A stretch of DNA of 64,000 nt from Hydrogenophaga sp. Its GTDB lineage: Bacteria > Pseudomonadota > Gammaproteobacteria > Burkholderiales > Burkholderiaceae_C. Location of the stretch: the NCBI RefSeq assembly GCF_011772445.1, contig NZ_WVZN01000009.1, positions 82,381 through 146,380 on the forward strand, given 5' to 3'. The notes under the pieces are model-generated. The model was not told the origin of the DNA. It worked only from the letters and a program-made list of their open reading frames with translations, and searched no databases. Shown here piece after piece: positions 19,792-28,440 of this stretch (position 1 is its first letter; the number at the start of each line of letters is the position of its first letter). Position numbers and translations under genes: made by a program.

Positions 19792-20517
19792 ATGATTCAT
19801 CGGAGTTCCCGGAGCAGTGGAGTCAAGGCTCCGTACGATGTCGGCAACACGCTGCCGCCGTCGTCGCCGACCTTGACGGAGCTGCTGGACGATCATGGCA
19901 AGCGAGGCTATCCGCATACGGATATTGCTCACTTGCTGAAGTCGTCCAAGGCAGAACACGTTCAGTCGATACCGGAATTCGTCGAGAACGGCGCAGCCGT
20001 TCCCAATGGTGATTTGCGCAAGGTCGCCAAGTGTGACGACCATCGACTCCAGAGTTCAACCGTCGAGTTGCTTGAGGATCTTCGTTCGCAGTGCGATTGC
20101 GACAATCAATACGCGTTCAGAGTCCAGTATGTGCGCCCCGAGGCGGTGACCAGGCTCACGACGCCTGGCACTCACATTGCCGATCTGGGGATTCAGTCTG
20201 CCAGCATACATTTGCCGAATGCGGAAGATTGGCAGCTTGAGCGACCTGTCGACGCCAGCAAGAAGTTCATCTTTGTTCTGGGCAAGGATGTACCAAAGAA
20301 AAACATTGCCACGGGCTTTTTGGTAGACCACGTGGTCGTGTTGCCTGGCCAGATTCTGGAGATTGGCGACAGTGTGGAACGCGCAGGGACGACCTACGTC
20401 ATGCTGAAGGCCGCACATCAGCAGGTCGACCAACCCATTTACAACCCATTCGACGGGATGGAATGCTCCAACTTCGCGGACAAGACGGCCTATTTGGCTT
20501 CCTGTCGATCGCAATAA
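19792..20517 (+). CDS. Putative diverged ADP-ribosyltransferase-like protein
   Basis: A 241-residue protein in clearly lower-GC DNA than its surroundings. Residues ~100-205 follow the order of ADPrib_exo_Tox-type transferases: FRVQYVRPEAV (like YRGxxLPEDV), GTHIADLGIQSAS (like GDxFxDKGFxSTS), KFIFVLGKDVPKKN (beta strand) and DHVVVLPGQILEI followed by YVMLKA. In active enzymes the last block reads ExEVLLPxxTxFxI; here the ExE position is D-H-V, so the catalytic Glu is missing. It may be inactive, very divergent, or a decayed toxin. GGGGAGG precedes the ATG and overlaps a small hairpin (19769-19783). The family call is tentative. Confidence 0.4.
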   Translation: MIHRSSRSSGVKAPYDVGNTLPPSSPTLTELLDDHGKRGYPHTDIAHLLKSSKAEHVQSIPEFVENGAAVPNGDLRKVAKCDDHRLQSSTVELLEDLRSQCDCDNQYAFRVQYVRPEAVTRLTTPGTHIADLGIQSASIHLPNAEDWQLERPVDASKKFIFVLGKDVPKKNIATGFLVDHVVVLPGQILEIGDSVERAGTTYVMLKAAHQQVDQPIYNPFDGMECSNFADKTAYLASCRSQ

Positions 20518-20536
20518 GAAACGATGGGGCCTCGTG

Positions 20537-20992
20537 TCAGGCCATCCGCAGATCAAAGTGCATCACGTCTTCCCGCACACCGAGCTTGGTGTACAGCGCG
20601 ATCGCCGGCTCGTCGCCGTAGTCCGCCTGCACGTACACCACCCAGGCGCCGCGCTCGCGCGCGATGGCGCGCAGGTGGTCGATGAGCCGCGTGGCGATGC
20701 CCTGGCGGCGCTGCGACTCGGCCACGGCGAGGTCGTAGAGGTAGACCTCGCGGCGGCGGCGTTCGAGCTTGTCGAGTTCGTAGGCCACCAGGCCGCCGAG
20801 CACAGCCTCGCCATCGAGCGCCGCGAGGGCGATCACGTTCGGGCGGCCCAGGGCCTCGCGCGCCCAGGCCTCGTCGGGCGGGGCGCCGCGGTAGGTCTCG
20901 TCGTCGCCGAAGGCCTCGGCAAACATGGCGTTCAGACGCAGGAGCAGGGCGTGGTCGTCGGGGCCGAGGCGGTGCAGGGTGATGGGGCGCAT
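20537..20992 (-). CDS. GNAT acetyltransferase resembling aminoglycoside 3-N-acetyltransferase AAC(3)-I
   Basis: A 151-residue GNAT-fold protein. It resembles AAC(3)-I along most of its length: RLGPDD near the start, IALAALDGEAVLGGLVAYEL, YLYDLAV, the acetyl-CoA loop QRRQGIAT (94-101), then YVQADYGDEPAIALYTKLG and VMHFDL at the end. AAC(3)-I enzymes acetylate the 3-amino group of gentamicin-type aminoglycosides. This copy is chromosomal, with neighbour-like GC and no integron signature, so it may be an ancestral homologue with another substrate. The ATG at 20992 is chosen because homology begins there; Shine-Dalgarno is weak. It follows the MerR-type gene by 28 bases and is probably co-transcribed with it. 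Confidence 0.8.
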   Translation of the reverse strand: MRPITLHRLGPDDHALLLRLNAMFAEAFGDDETYRGAPPDEAWAREALGRPNVIALAALDGEAVLGGLVAYELDKLERRRREVYLYDLAVAESQRRQGIATRLIDHLRAIARERGAWVVYVQADYGDEPAIALYTKLGVREDVMHFDLRMA

Positions 20993-21020
20993 GGGCGGCG
21001 ATGGGTTGCAGGAGAGAGGT

Positions 21021-21452
21021 TCAGGCGATGCCGGGATGGCAGGCGCAGGCCTCGCCGTGCGCGGCCGACACCAGTTCGTCCAGGATGCCGCAGCTCGAGC
21101 CGTCCTCGCCATCCTGGCAGCGCTCGCGCAGGCGCAGCAGCTGCTTCTCCAGCGCGCGCAGGCTCTTGAGGCGGGCGCGCACGCGCGCGAGCTGTTCGTC
21201 CACCAGGCCGTCCACGTGCTGGCAGTGCGAATCGGGGTCGTCCAGGAAGCCCAGCAGGCGCTGCACGTCGGCCAGAGGCATGTCCAGCGCGCGGCAGTGG
21301 CGGATGAAGGCCAGGCGCTCCAGGTGCTCGCCGGCGTAGTCGCGGTAGCCGTTGTCGCGCCGCGCGGGCTCGGGCAACAGGCCCTGGCGCTCGTAGTAGC
21401 GAATGGTTTCGATGTCCACGCCGGTGGCGCGCGAGAGGTCCTTGATCTGCAT
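21021..21452 (-). CDS. cadR: MerR-family Cd(II)/Pb(II)-type regulator (CadR/PbrR-like)
   Basis: A 143-residue MerR protein: N-terminal winged HTH (IKDLSRATGVDIETIRYYERQGLLPEPAR), long dimerisation helix and Cys residues at 77, 112 and 121 matching the metal-binding Cys of CadR/PbrR, plus a C-terminal ACACH (Cys136, Cys138) that may form a second site. It should act as a metal-dependent activator of its own promoter. No cadA/pbrA efflux gene adjoins; the only downstream gene is the acetyltransferase. An AAGGAG precedes the ATG. Confidence 0.87.
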   Translation of the reverse strand: MQIKDLSRATGVDIETIRYYERQGLLPEPARRDNGYRDYAGEHLERLAFIRHCRALDMPLADVQRLLGFLDDPDSHCQHVDGLVDEQLARVRARLKSLRALEKQLLRLRERCQDGEDGSSCGILDELVSAAHGEACACHPGIA

Positions 21453-21482
21453 GGCGCTGCTCCTTTCAGACCGAAGCCGACA

Positions 21483-21497
21483 CTGTAGTCACTTCAG
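21483..21497. promoter_or_regulatory. MerR-type operator of cadR-like gene
   Basis: Imperfect dyad CTGTAGTCACTTCAG (12 of 15 positions symmetric) begins 31 bases upstream of the cadR-like start. Read on the minus strand it gives AGTGACTACAG, close to the known CadR site core AGTGGCTACAG. Likely the self-regulated promoter. Confidence 0.55.
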
Positions 21498-21611
21498 GCT
21501 TTTCCAGGGAATTTCAAGCCCTTCGGCCACGCACGGCGAGGCTCTGCTTCAAGTGCTGCCCATGAAGACCCTGCTGCGAGGGCCTTGATCGCTTTCCAGC
21601 CGTGTTGAGCT

Positions 21612-24053
21612 TCACTGATCGAGGCGCTGGATGAGCCTATTGGCGTCGGCCGCCGACAGGGTGCGCGCTTTCGAGGCCTGGAATTGCACCTCCTTGCACA
21701 GCAACTTCAAGCGATCCGATGCCGGGCCACGGAGCTCGGAGAGAGGAAGCAAGGACAGCAGGCAGTCGATCAACTGCGTGAGGCGCTTGTCGCGCGGATA
21801 CGCATTCAGCAGGATGGCGGCGAGTGCCGGCGCGTAGTTGCCCGGCATGGGGACGTCCCGCAGGAGGGTGATCAGGAAGCTCTCCAGACCATTGTCCAGG
21901 CCCCGCGATGCCAGCCTGGGAAACAACATACCCAGCAAGACCAGGGTCTTGTCGTGGGCATCGAAGCCCTTCATGGCCTGCATCACGCCGTCCAGCGAGA
22001 ACCGCCCCTCGCCGCTGGCCTCCCATATGGCGCCACATGCCTCTTCCACTGCCGGGTCCGACACCATCTTCAAACAGGACTTCGGGAAGATGACCGCATT
22101 GCGGTCGTTCGCGAACGGCCCCAAGGCCTGCCTGGCGGCCTTCAACAGACCGCTCAGGCTGTCGTTGAGAGACGGAGACACCGGCTGCACCGATGAAGCG
22201 ACAGGCCGGGGGGATGCGCCCAGGGCCGCCTCCGCCTGAGCGCGCTTCAATCGCTCGGCATCCTTGCGCTGAATCGCCTTGTCCACCTCGTTGAGGGCCT
22301 TGTCCAACGCCTGCGGATCCAGTTCGTTCCGGCGATGGGCCTTCGCGAGCTGGGGCTCGAACTGCTTGAGCAAGTCCAGTAGAACGATGAGGTGCTGCAA
22401 CTCCAGCCCTGGCAGGGAGGCCATCTCGCCCAGGGCCTGCAGCAATGGGCTGAGGGCGGCCCTTCCTGCATGCGCCGCCAACAGCACGGCCACGAAGCCG
22501 ATCATGTGCTCGCTGCGCAGGCCCACATCCTTCAGGGCCAGCGCCATGAACGCCTTCAGGTCCAGCGCCGGCGGGTCCGATTGGAGCGCGGCGTGCATCA
22601 GGGCCTGCAGCACCAGGGCCTTGTCGCGGGCTGGGAGGCGCTGCAGCCAGGCCACCAGTTCCTGCGGCGGAAGCGGGCCTTCGCCGCGCCGTGCCCAGAT
22701 CGCACCGAAGCAGCGGCTCACCTCCGGGTCCGACACCGTCGTCAGACAGATCCTGGCCGTCATGTCCCCGGTGGTGGAAAAAACCGCCCCGCTCAGCGCC
22801 TGGGTCAGGGCCTGCTGTCCCGCCCTCAGAAGGTCTTCCATGGGTTCGGACCCGGCGTCGGGCGCGCCAGCGCTCAAGTGACCGATCGATTCTGGCGGGG
22901 GAACACCGGGACCGTTGAGGGAGCGGGCGGTGGGCGTGGTGAGCTGCAAGCGGTCTTCGACCTCGTGCAAGGCGATCCATTGGGTCCGGCTCCAGTCGAT
23001 GGCGCGCTTGGAGCCCTGAAACATCAGCTCTTTCACCCAACGGTCCCACAAGGGCTTTTCGTTCGGGTCAAGTGGTGTGTCGGACCCGCAGATCCGTTGC
23101 CGGACGCTGTCGACCACCTGGTCCAGGAACCCGTCCGACCAGTGCGCGGCCAGGGCAAACGACACACCCAGCGAACGCATGGCCGCGCTGGGGAAGCCCG
23201 CCCGGGCCAGCGCCGCCACGAAGGCCGGCAGATCGAACGCCTGCTGTCGTTCGCAGGCCCGCCGCATCAGGCTGGTCATGAGCACACCGACGACGGACGT
23301 GCCGACCCAGGTTCCGAACTGGGGGCGCAGCGCCAGGACCGTTTCGCTCAGAGCGTCCGGGTCATCTCCCATGGCGTTGACGAGGCGGTCGACGTGGCCA
23401 TGCAGCGACGGGTCGTTCAACACCCTGGCCTTTTGCTTTTCAGACGGGTCGTTCAAGCGCAGATTGCGTTCCCGTTTGTCCATCGACTCGCTGGCACCCA
23501 CCGCCTGCATGCACGCCTGATCGGCGGCCGCCAGGGCGTCGTCCATCAACGACATCAGCGGCGAGCGCTTGAGCGGTGCCGGCGGTTCCATGTGGATGTG
23601 CGCGTAGGCCGAATGCGGCAGGGACAGTTGGTCCTGCAGCGACGGCCTGCACACCACGAACAGCTGGCGCGCCGCATCGGGGCCGCAGGTCTGCTGCAGG
23701 CTGATCAGCACCCCGCGCCAGAACGCGGCGTCTCCGCTGACCTCTGCGTTGTCAAAGGCGGCCCGCTCCACGCAGGCCATGAAGTGGTCGATGAACCCGG
23801 TCTTGAGGAAGGCTTTCATCTGCTCGTCTGGCAGTTTCAGCGCCGCCAGGAACTCGCTGAGCTGCACCAGACGCTCGGGCTGCTTCTTGTACTGGCGCTG
23901 CGCGGCCTTCATCGCGGCCTTCAGCACTTGCTGGTCGCTGGCCCCGTCCTCGCGGGGGCTTTGCACCCTGTCTCTCACCGCGTTGTGGAGTTCGCTGAAT
24001 CGCTTCCCGATGTAGTGAAACGGCTTCTTGTCCTGTATTTGCTTGCGTTCCAT
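21612..24053 (-). CDS. Large helical repeat protein of unknown function
   Basis: An 813-residue protein without signal peptide or membrane segments, predicted mostly alpha-helical from its Leu/Ala periodicity. It contains a clear internal duplication: residues ~405-555 and ~633-785 share LLxAxxQAL, then CLxxVSDPxVxxxxGAIW, GEG and DKxLVLxxL in the same order. A weaker third copy may lie around 180-330. An Ala/Lys/Arg-rich helix with KAIQRKDAERLKRAQAEAA separates the two good copies. I recognise no family. The size, repeats and accessory surroundings would fit a secreted effector or scaffold, but nothing proves it. The ATG at 24053 is uncertain; an in-frame ATG exists at 24131. Much longer upstream extensions overlap the NDH-2 gene and are unlikely. 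Confidence 0.65.
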   Translation of the reverse strand: MERKQIQDKKPFHYIGKRFSELHNAVRDRVQSPREDGASDQQVLKAAMKAAQRQYKKQPERLVQLSEFLAALKLPDEQMKAFLKTGFIDHFMACVERAAFDNAEVSGDAAFWRGVLISLQQTCGPDAARQLFVVCRPSLQDQLSLPHSAYAHIHMEPPAPLKRSPLMSLMDDALAAADQACMQAVGASESMDKRERNLRLNDPSEKQKARVLNDPSLHGHVDRLVNAMGDDPDALSETVLALRPQFGTWVGTSVVGVLMTSLMRRACERQQAFDLPAFVAALARAGFPSAAMRSLGVSFALAAHWSDGFLDQVVDSVRQRICGSDTPLDPNEKPLWDRWVKELMFQGSKRAIDWSRTQWIALHEVEDRLQLTTPTARSLNGPGVPPPESIGHLSAGAPDAGSEPMEDLLRAGQQALTQALSGAVFSTTGDMTARICLTTVSDPEVSRCFGAIWARRGEGPLPPQELVAWLQRLPARDKALVLQALMHAALQSDPPALDLKAFMALALKDVGLRSEHMIGFVAVLLAAHAGRAALSPLLQALGEMASLPGLELQHLIVLLDLLKQFEPQLAKAHRRNELDPQALDKALNEVDKAIQRKDAERLKRAQAEAALGASPRPVASSVQPVSPSLNDSLSGLLKAARQALGPFANDRNAVIFPKSCLKMVSDPAVEEACGAIWEASGEGRFSLDGVMQAMKGFDAHDKTLVLLGMLFPRLASRGLDNGLESFLITLLRDVPMPGNYAPALAAILLNAYPRDKRLTQLIDCLLSLLPLSELRGPASDRLKLLCKEVQFQASKARTLSAADANRLIQRLDQ

Positions 24054-24236
24054 GGCTTGCTTCGACTCGGTTGAAAAGGTGGGGCCTGGGTAATGAAGCC
24101 GGACACCGTGTTCCCCATGGCCTTCTCTCATCAAAGCTTCGTGAGAGCTCCACCCGGACGCGCCGCCCCGCGTCGGCCACCTCGCCTTTGGCATGATCCG
24201 GCCCAGTGCGGCGCCCTTGCCGCGAAGGACCTTGGC

Positions 24237-25535
24237 ATGAACCACCCCATCGTGATCGTCGGCGGCGGCGCCGGCGGCCTTGAGCTCGCCTGCAAGCTGG
24301 GCCGCCGACTCGGGCCCGAGCGCGTCACCCTCGTCGACCGCCAGCTCTTCCACATCTGGAAACCCTCGCTGCACGAGGTCGCCGCGGGCACGCTGGACAT
24401 CCACCAGGAGGGCCTGTCGTACGAGATGCTCGCGCACGACAACCGCTTCACCTTCTGCCTGGGCGCGTTCAAGGGCCTGAACGCCGATCAGCGCGTGATC
24501 ACCGTGGACGCGGTGCACGACGAGCATGGGGAGCAACTCATCCCCGAGCGCACGCTCGTGTATGGCCAGCTGGTGCTGGCCCTGGGCAGCACGGCCAACC
24601 ACTTCAACGTGCCCGGCGCGGCCGAGCACACCATGTCGCTCAACCAGCCGGCCGACGCGGAGCGCTTCCGCCAGCGCATGCTCAAGCTGCTGACGGCGGC
24701 CGAGCTGCGCAAAAGCGCGGGCGTGGAGGCCGCGGTGCGCGTGGTCCTCATCGGCGGCGGCGCCACCGGCGTGGAACTGGCGGCCGAGCTGCGCGAGGCC
24801 AGCCAGGTGCACACGCGCTACGGTTTTCGCCGGCTCGATGGCCTGCGCGACGTGCAGCTCACCCTCATCGAAGGCGCGGATCGCATCCTGGCGCCGCTGC
24901 CCGAGCGGGTGTCGGCCTCGGCCACTGCGCTGCTGCGCGAGCGGGCGGTGAACGTGGTCACAGGATGCCGCGTAGCGGGCGTGACGTCCGACGCGGTGAC
25001 CGACACCGAGGGCCGCAGCTTCCCCGCCGACCTGGTGGTGTGGGCGGCCGGCATCAAGGCGCCGGCGCTGTTGGGCGAGCTCGGCCTGCCGGTGACCCGC
25101 TCAGGTCAGGTGGAGGTGGAGGCGGACCTGCGCGTGAAGGGCCACGAGGCGATTCACGCACTGGGCGACTGCGCGGCCTGCGCGCTGCCGGGCGGTGGCC
25201 TGGTGCCGCCACGCGCGCAGGCCGCGCACCAGCAGGCGAGCTACCTCGCCAGGCGGCTGCGCGACCTGAGCGAAGGCCGCGCGCTCGACAAGGAGCCGTA
25301 CCGGTACCGCGACCATGGGTCGCTGGTGTCGCTGGGCACGCAGAGTTCGGTGGGCAGCCTCATGGGCAACCTGTTCGGATCCACGTGGTTCGTGCAGGGG
25401 CTGTTGGCGCGGGTGATGTACACCAGCCTGCACCTGATGCACCACCAGGCGGTGCTGGGGACGGCGCGCACGGCGACGCTGGCGGTGGCCCGGTTTCTGG
25501 TGAAGCGGGCAACACCCCTGGTGAAGTTGCACTGA
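24237..25535 (+). CDS. ndh: NAD(P)/FAD-dependent NADH dehydrogenase, type II (NDH-2)
   Basis: A 432-residue flavoprotein. N-terminal FAD-binding IVIVGGGAGGLELA (residues 5-18), NAD-binding VVLIGGGATGVELAAEL around 160, and the second FAD contact ALGDCAAC near 300 give the NDH-2 layout. The C-terminal ~50 residues carry a hydrophobic amphipathic segment expected to bind the inner membrane. It passes electrons from NADH to quinone without pumping protons. AAGGAC lies 7 bases upstream of the ATG at 24237. It converges with the LysE-type gene. Confidence 0.9.
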   Translation: MNHPIVIVGGGAGGLELACKLGRRLGPERVTLVDRQLFHIWKPSLHEVAAGTLDIHQEGLSYEMLAHDNRFTFCLGAFKGLNADQRVITVDAVHDEHGEQLIPERTLVYGQLVLALGSTANHFNVPGAAEHTMSLNQPADAERFRQRMLKLLTAAELRKSAGVEAAVRVVLIGGGATGVELAAELREASQVHTRYGFRRLDGLRDVQLTLIEGADRILAPLPERVSASATALLRERAVNVVTGCRVAGVTSDAVTDTEGRSFPADLVVWAAGIKAPALLGELGLPVTRSGQVEVEADLRVKGHEAIHALGDCAACALPGGGLVPPRAQAAHQQASYLARRLRDLSEGRALDKEPYRYRDHGSLVSLGTQSSVGSLMGNLFGSTWFVQGLLARVMYTSLHLMHHQAVLGTARTATLAVARFLVKRATPLVKLH

Positions 25536-25538
25536 CCC

Positions 25539-26168
25539 TCACGCGCTGCGCTTGAACATCGCGAGCAGGCCGCCCGCGACCACGAACAGCGTGCCGAACA
25601 CGCGGTTGAGCGCGCGGATGTGCGCGGTGGACTTGAGCGTGCGCAGCAGGCGCGCGGCCAGCGCGGTGTAGCCCGCCATCACCACCAGGTCGGTGAAGCC
25701 CAGGGTCAGGCCGATCACCAGGTACTGCGGCGCCAGCGGCTGCGTAAGGTCGAGGAACTGCGGCACCACGGCGAGCAGGAAAACCGTGCCCTTGGGGTTG
25801 AGGGCGTTGATGATCCAGCCGCGCGTGATGAGGTCGCGCGGGCGGCGGCTGGTGGCCGCTTCATCACCATTGGCCAGGGGCCGCGCGGGCGCGCGCCATT
25901 GCTGGATGCCCAGCCACACCAGGTAGGCCACGCCGGCCCACTTGACGATGAGGAAGGCCGTGCTGGATGCGGTGACCAGCGCGCCCAGGCCCACGGACAC
26001 CACCAGCATCTGCGTCCAGATGCCCAGCACGAGGCCGAGGGTGGTGAGGTAGCCGCGGCGGAAACCGTGCGATAGGCCGGCGCTCATGGCAGCCACGGCG
26101 CCCGCGCCGGGCGAGATGCTGATGGCCCAGGAGGCGGCGAAGAAAGCAAGCCAGGTGGCGAATTCCAT
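25539..26168 (-). CDS. LysE/RhtB-family amino-acid exporter
   Basis: A 209-residue inner-membrane protein with about six helices and the family signatures SPGAGAVAAMSAGLSHGFRRG near the N-terminus and RGWIINALNPKGTVFLLAVVPQFL in the middle. Members export amino acids or homoserine lactone-like compounds. The exact substrate cannot be told from sequence. Its stop faces that of ndh only three bases away. Confidence 0.88.
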   Translation of the reverse strand: MEFATWLAFFAASWAISISPGAGAVAAMSAGLSHGFRRGYLTTLGLVLGIWTQMLVVSVGLGALVTASSTAFLIVKWAGVAYLVWLGIQQWRAPARPLANGDEAATSRRPRDLITRGWIINALNPKGTVFLLAVVPQFLDLTQPLAPQYLVIGLTLGFTDLVVMAGYTALAARLLRTLKSTAHIRALNRVFGTLFVVAGGLLAMFKRSA

Positions 26169-26254
26169 GGTGGTCGATCGGCGTGGGAAACAGGGCTGTG
26201 GATGCTAGCGCTGCGCGCCCGACCCCACGCGACCACAGGTCGCCCGGCGCGCGT

Positions 26255-26767
26255 TCAGTTCACGCGCAGCTTGAACTGCAGCATGAACGCGCCGTCCACG
26301 TTCTTCATGGAAGGGATGAGGCCCAGGTTGATGCCGAAGCGCCGGCCTTCGATGGAGGCCATGGGCAGGGCGGCGAAGAAGGTGCCACCGCGCTTGAGCG
26401 CGGGGTAGCCGTTCATGACGCCGATGGCCGCGCCGAGCTTGACCGGGCCAAGGCTCCAGGGCTGCCAGTTCACCGCCGCGTACTGCGAGTGCTTGCCCAG
26501 GCTGTTGTCGTAGACACCGGCCATGAAGGCGACCTGCTCGGAGGTGCGCCACTCGATGCCGAAGCCGAAGTTGCGCTCGTTGTAGCGGTTGCTGCGGTCG
26601 AAGTGGCGGGAGAAGCCGCCCACGTTGAGCCAGATCTCGGGCGCGCTGGCGGCGGTGGCCGGTGCGGCGCCATCGTCCTGGGCCGCGTTGACCGCCAGAG
26701 GCAGGCCCAGGGCCAGGGGGGCCAGCAGGGCCGAAACGAAACCGAAGCCGGGGGAGCGCACGAACAT
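26255..26767 (-). CDS. Putative outer-membrane beta-barrel protein
   Basis: A 170-residue exported protein with a signal peptide (cleavage near VNAAQ) and alternating short hydrophobic strands such as NFGFGIEWR, VAFMAGVYDN, GAAIGVMNGYPA, FGINLGLIPS and a C-terminal FMLQFKLRVN. This pattern fits a small barrel of about eight strands. I cannot name the family with confidence; the GGFSRHF...NERNFGFGIEW and VYDNS segments recall small outer-membrane lipid-A-modifying or acyl-hydrolase-like barrels, which is only a guess. AAGGTGA precedes the ATG. Confidence 0.65.
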   Translation of the reverse strand: MFVRSPGFGFVSALLAPLALGLPLAVNAAQDDGAAPATAASAPEIWLNVGGFSRHFDRSNRYNERNFGFGIEWRTSEQVAFMAGVYDNSLGKHSQYAAVNWQPWSLGPVKLGAAIGVMNGYPALKRGGTFFAALPMASIEGRRFGINLGLIPSMKNVDGAFMLQFKLRVN

Positions 26768-26840
26768 GGGTCACCTTGAACACGTTGGCTCCGGTGGAGC
26801 CCTGGCCATGTTCTCGGCCGTTGACCCGGTGCGCTGAAAG

Positions 26841-26870
26841 CCTCCGATCGGGTTCAGTGACCGATCGGGG
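26841..26870 (-). terminator. Probable terminator hairpin after infA
   Basis: Two copies of the self-complementary CCGATCGG (26844-26851 and 26861-26868) separated by nine bases form a strong stem just past the infA stop. On the minus strand it is followed only by CTTTC, so Rho-independent termination is plausible but not certain. Confidence 0.4.
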
Positions 26871-26893
26871 CGGGAGCGTGACGCTTTGCCCGC

Positions 26894-27145
26894 TCAGCGG
26901 CGGCGCGGCGTCGCGGGGCCACGGCCTTCCAGGTGGCGGAAGTTGATGCGGCCCTTGGTGAGGTCGTAAGGCGAAAGTTCGAGGGAGACGCGATCACCCG
27001 CGAGGATGCGGATGTGGTTCTTCTTCATCTTGCCGGCGGAATAGGCAATGAGCTGGTGCCCGTTGTCGAGGGTGACGCGAAAACGCGTGTCGGGCAGCAC
27101 CTCGTTGACGATGCCCATCATGTCGATCAGTTCTTCCTTGGCCAT
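26894..27145 (-). CDS. infA: Translation initiation factor IF-1 (second-type copy)
   Basis: An 83-residue S1/OB-fold protein, starting [20 protein letters not shown] and containing [17 protein letters not shown] and [11 protein letters not shown], which match IF-1. It has a basic C-terminal tail (RGPATPRRR) that the 72-residue enterobacterial IF-1 lacks. Betaproteobacteria often have one infA in the ribosomal protein cluster and a second elsewhere; the absence of ribosomal genes here suggests this is the second. AGGA precedes the ATG. IF-1 binds the 30S A site during initiation. Confidence 0.92.
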   Translation of the reverse strand: MAKEELIDMMGIVNEVLPDTRFRVTLDNGHQLIAYSAGKMKKNHIRILAGDRVSLELSPYDLTKGRINFRHLEGRGPATPRRR

Positions 27146-27331
27146 GCGGTCCTTTCGATAGATTGCACGCGCCCGGCACACAGGCGGCGCCCGCGACCGG
27201 CAATCGGCCACGGTGGCAGGGGGCGTGAAAAAGGCCATCTGGGGGCGATGGCCGGCGATCGGCCCGGGGCGGGGGGCCGGGCCTGGTGCGCGGTGGCGCG
27301 CGCAAAACCCAAGGATTTTACCGGTCGAGGC

Positions 27332-27592
27332 TCAGCGGCGCTCGGGGAGCTCGATCTTGACCTCGAGCACGTCGAGGTTGTCCTGCCGCTCGAGCTGGAC
27401 CTTGATGTCGTCCGGATTGATGCGGATGTACTTGCCGATCACGGCCACCAGCTCGCGCTGCAGGGAGGGCAGGTAGTCGGGTTCGGCGGCGCTGCGCCCC
27501 GAGCGCTCGTGCGCCAGGATGATCTGCAGCCGCTCCTTGGCGACCGACGCGGTCTTCTTCTTCTCACCCAGCAGGAAGGACAGCAGGGACAT
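27332..27592 (-). CDS. minE: Cell-division topological specificity factor MinE
   Basis: An 86-residue MinE: N-terminal membrane/MinD-binding helix ([22 protein letters not shown]) and C-terminal dimerisation part ending in VKIELPERR. It stimulates MinD ATPase and drives pole-to-pole oscillation, keeping the Z ring at midcell. Three bases after minD; last gene of minCDE. Confidence 0.96.
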   Translation of the reverse strand: MSLLSFLLGEKKKTASVAKERLQIILAHERSGRSAAEPDYLPSLQRELVAVIGKYIRINPDDIKVQLERQDNLDVLEVKIELPERR

Positions 27593-27595
27593 GCC

Positions 27596-28411
27596 TCATT
27601 TCCCTCCGAACAGGCGCTTGAAGAAGCCGGCTTTTTCGGCTTCGATGAAGCGCAGGGGCTTGTCGTGGCCGAGGAAACGATCGATCACGTCACCGTAGGC
27701 CTCGGCCACGTCGCTGCCCTTGAGGTGGATGGCCGGCGTGCCCTGGTTGGACGCGGTCAGCACCGATTCGCTTTCGGGGATGACGCCGATGAGCGGGATG
27801 CGCAGGATGTCCTGGATGTCCTGCAGCGAGAGCATCTGGCCGTCGGCCACGCGCGTGGGGTTGTAGCGCGTGATGAGCAGGTGCTCCTTGATGGGGTCCT
27901 TGCCTTCGATGGCGCGGCGGGTCTTGCTGGACAGCATGCCCAGGATGCGGTCGGAATCGCGCACGCTGGAGACCTCGGGGTTGGTCACCACCAGGGCCTC
28001 GTCGGCGTAGTGCATGGCCATGAGCGCACCGGCTTCGATGCCGGCGGGCGAATCGCAGACGATGTAGTCGAAACCCATGCCGCTGAGGTCGTCGAGCACG
28101 CGCTTGACGCCTTCCTGGTTGAGGGCGTCCTTGTCGCGCGTCTGGCTGGCGGCCAGGATGAACAGGTTGTCGACCTGCTTGTCCTTGATGAGCGCCTGGT
28201 TGAGGTTGGCTTCCCCCTGGATGACGTTGATCAGGTCGTACACCACGCGACGCTCGCAGCCCATGATGAGGTCGAGGTTGCGCAGGCCGACGTCGAAGTC
28301 GATGACGGCGGTCTTGTGGCCACGCAGGGCCAGGCCGGTGGCAAAGCTGGCGCTGGTGGTGGTCTTGCCCACCCCTCCCTTGCCGGAGGTGACGACGACG
28401 ATTCGGGTCAT
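27596..28411 (-). CDS. minD: Septum-site ATPase MinD
   Basis: A 271-residue ParA-family ATPase with the deviant Walker A SGKGGVGKTT (residues 8-17), switch I DFDVGLRNLDL, switch II CDSPAGIE and a C-terminal amphipathic membrane helix (AGFFKRLFGGK). It recruits MinC to the membrane and cycles with MinE. Middle gene of minCDE. Confidence 0.97.
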   Translation of the reverse strand: MTRIVVVTSGKGGVGKTTTSASFATGLALRGHKTAVIDFDVGLRNLDLIMGCERRVVYDLINVIQGEANLNQALIKDKQVDNLFILAASQTRDKDALNQEGVKRVLDDLSGMGFDYIVCDSPAGIEAGALMAMHYADEALVVTNPEVSSVRDSDRILGMLSSKTRRAIEGKDPIKEHLLITRYNPTRVADGQMLSLQDIQDILRIPLIGVIPESESVLTASNQGTPAIHLKGSDVAEAYGDVIDRFLGHDKPLRFIEAEKAGFFKRLFGGK

Positions 28412-28440
28412 GGAATGGCTCCGTGGATGCGTGTGAAGGT

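Noticed and set aside
19576..20556. Minus-strand open frames opposite the ADP-ribosyltransferase-like gene
   Set aside because: No recognisable family, no Shine-Dalgarno, and the plus-strand frame has a strong GGGGAGG and a domain-like pattern.
24054..24812. N-terminal extension of the large repeat protein to 1066 residues
   Set aside because: It would overlap the start and FAD-binding region of ndh on the other strand; the extra part looks like antisense translation.
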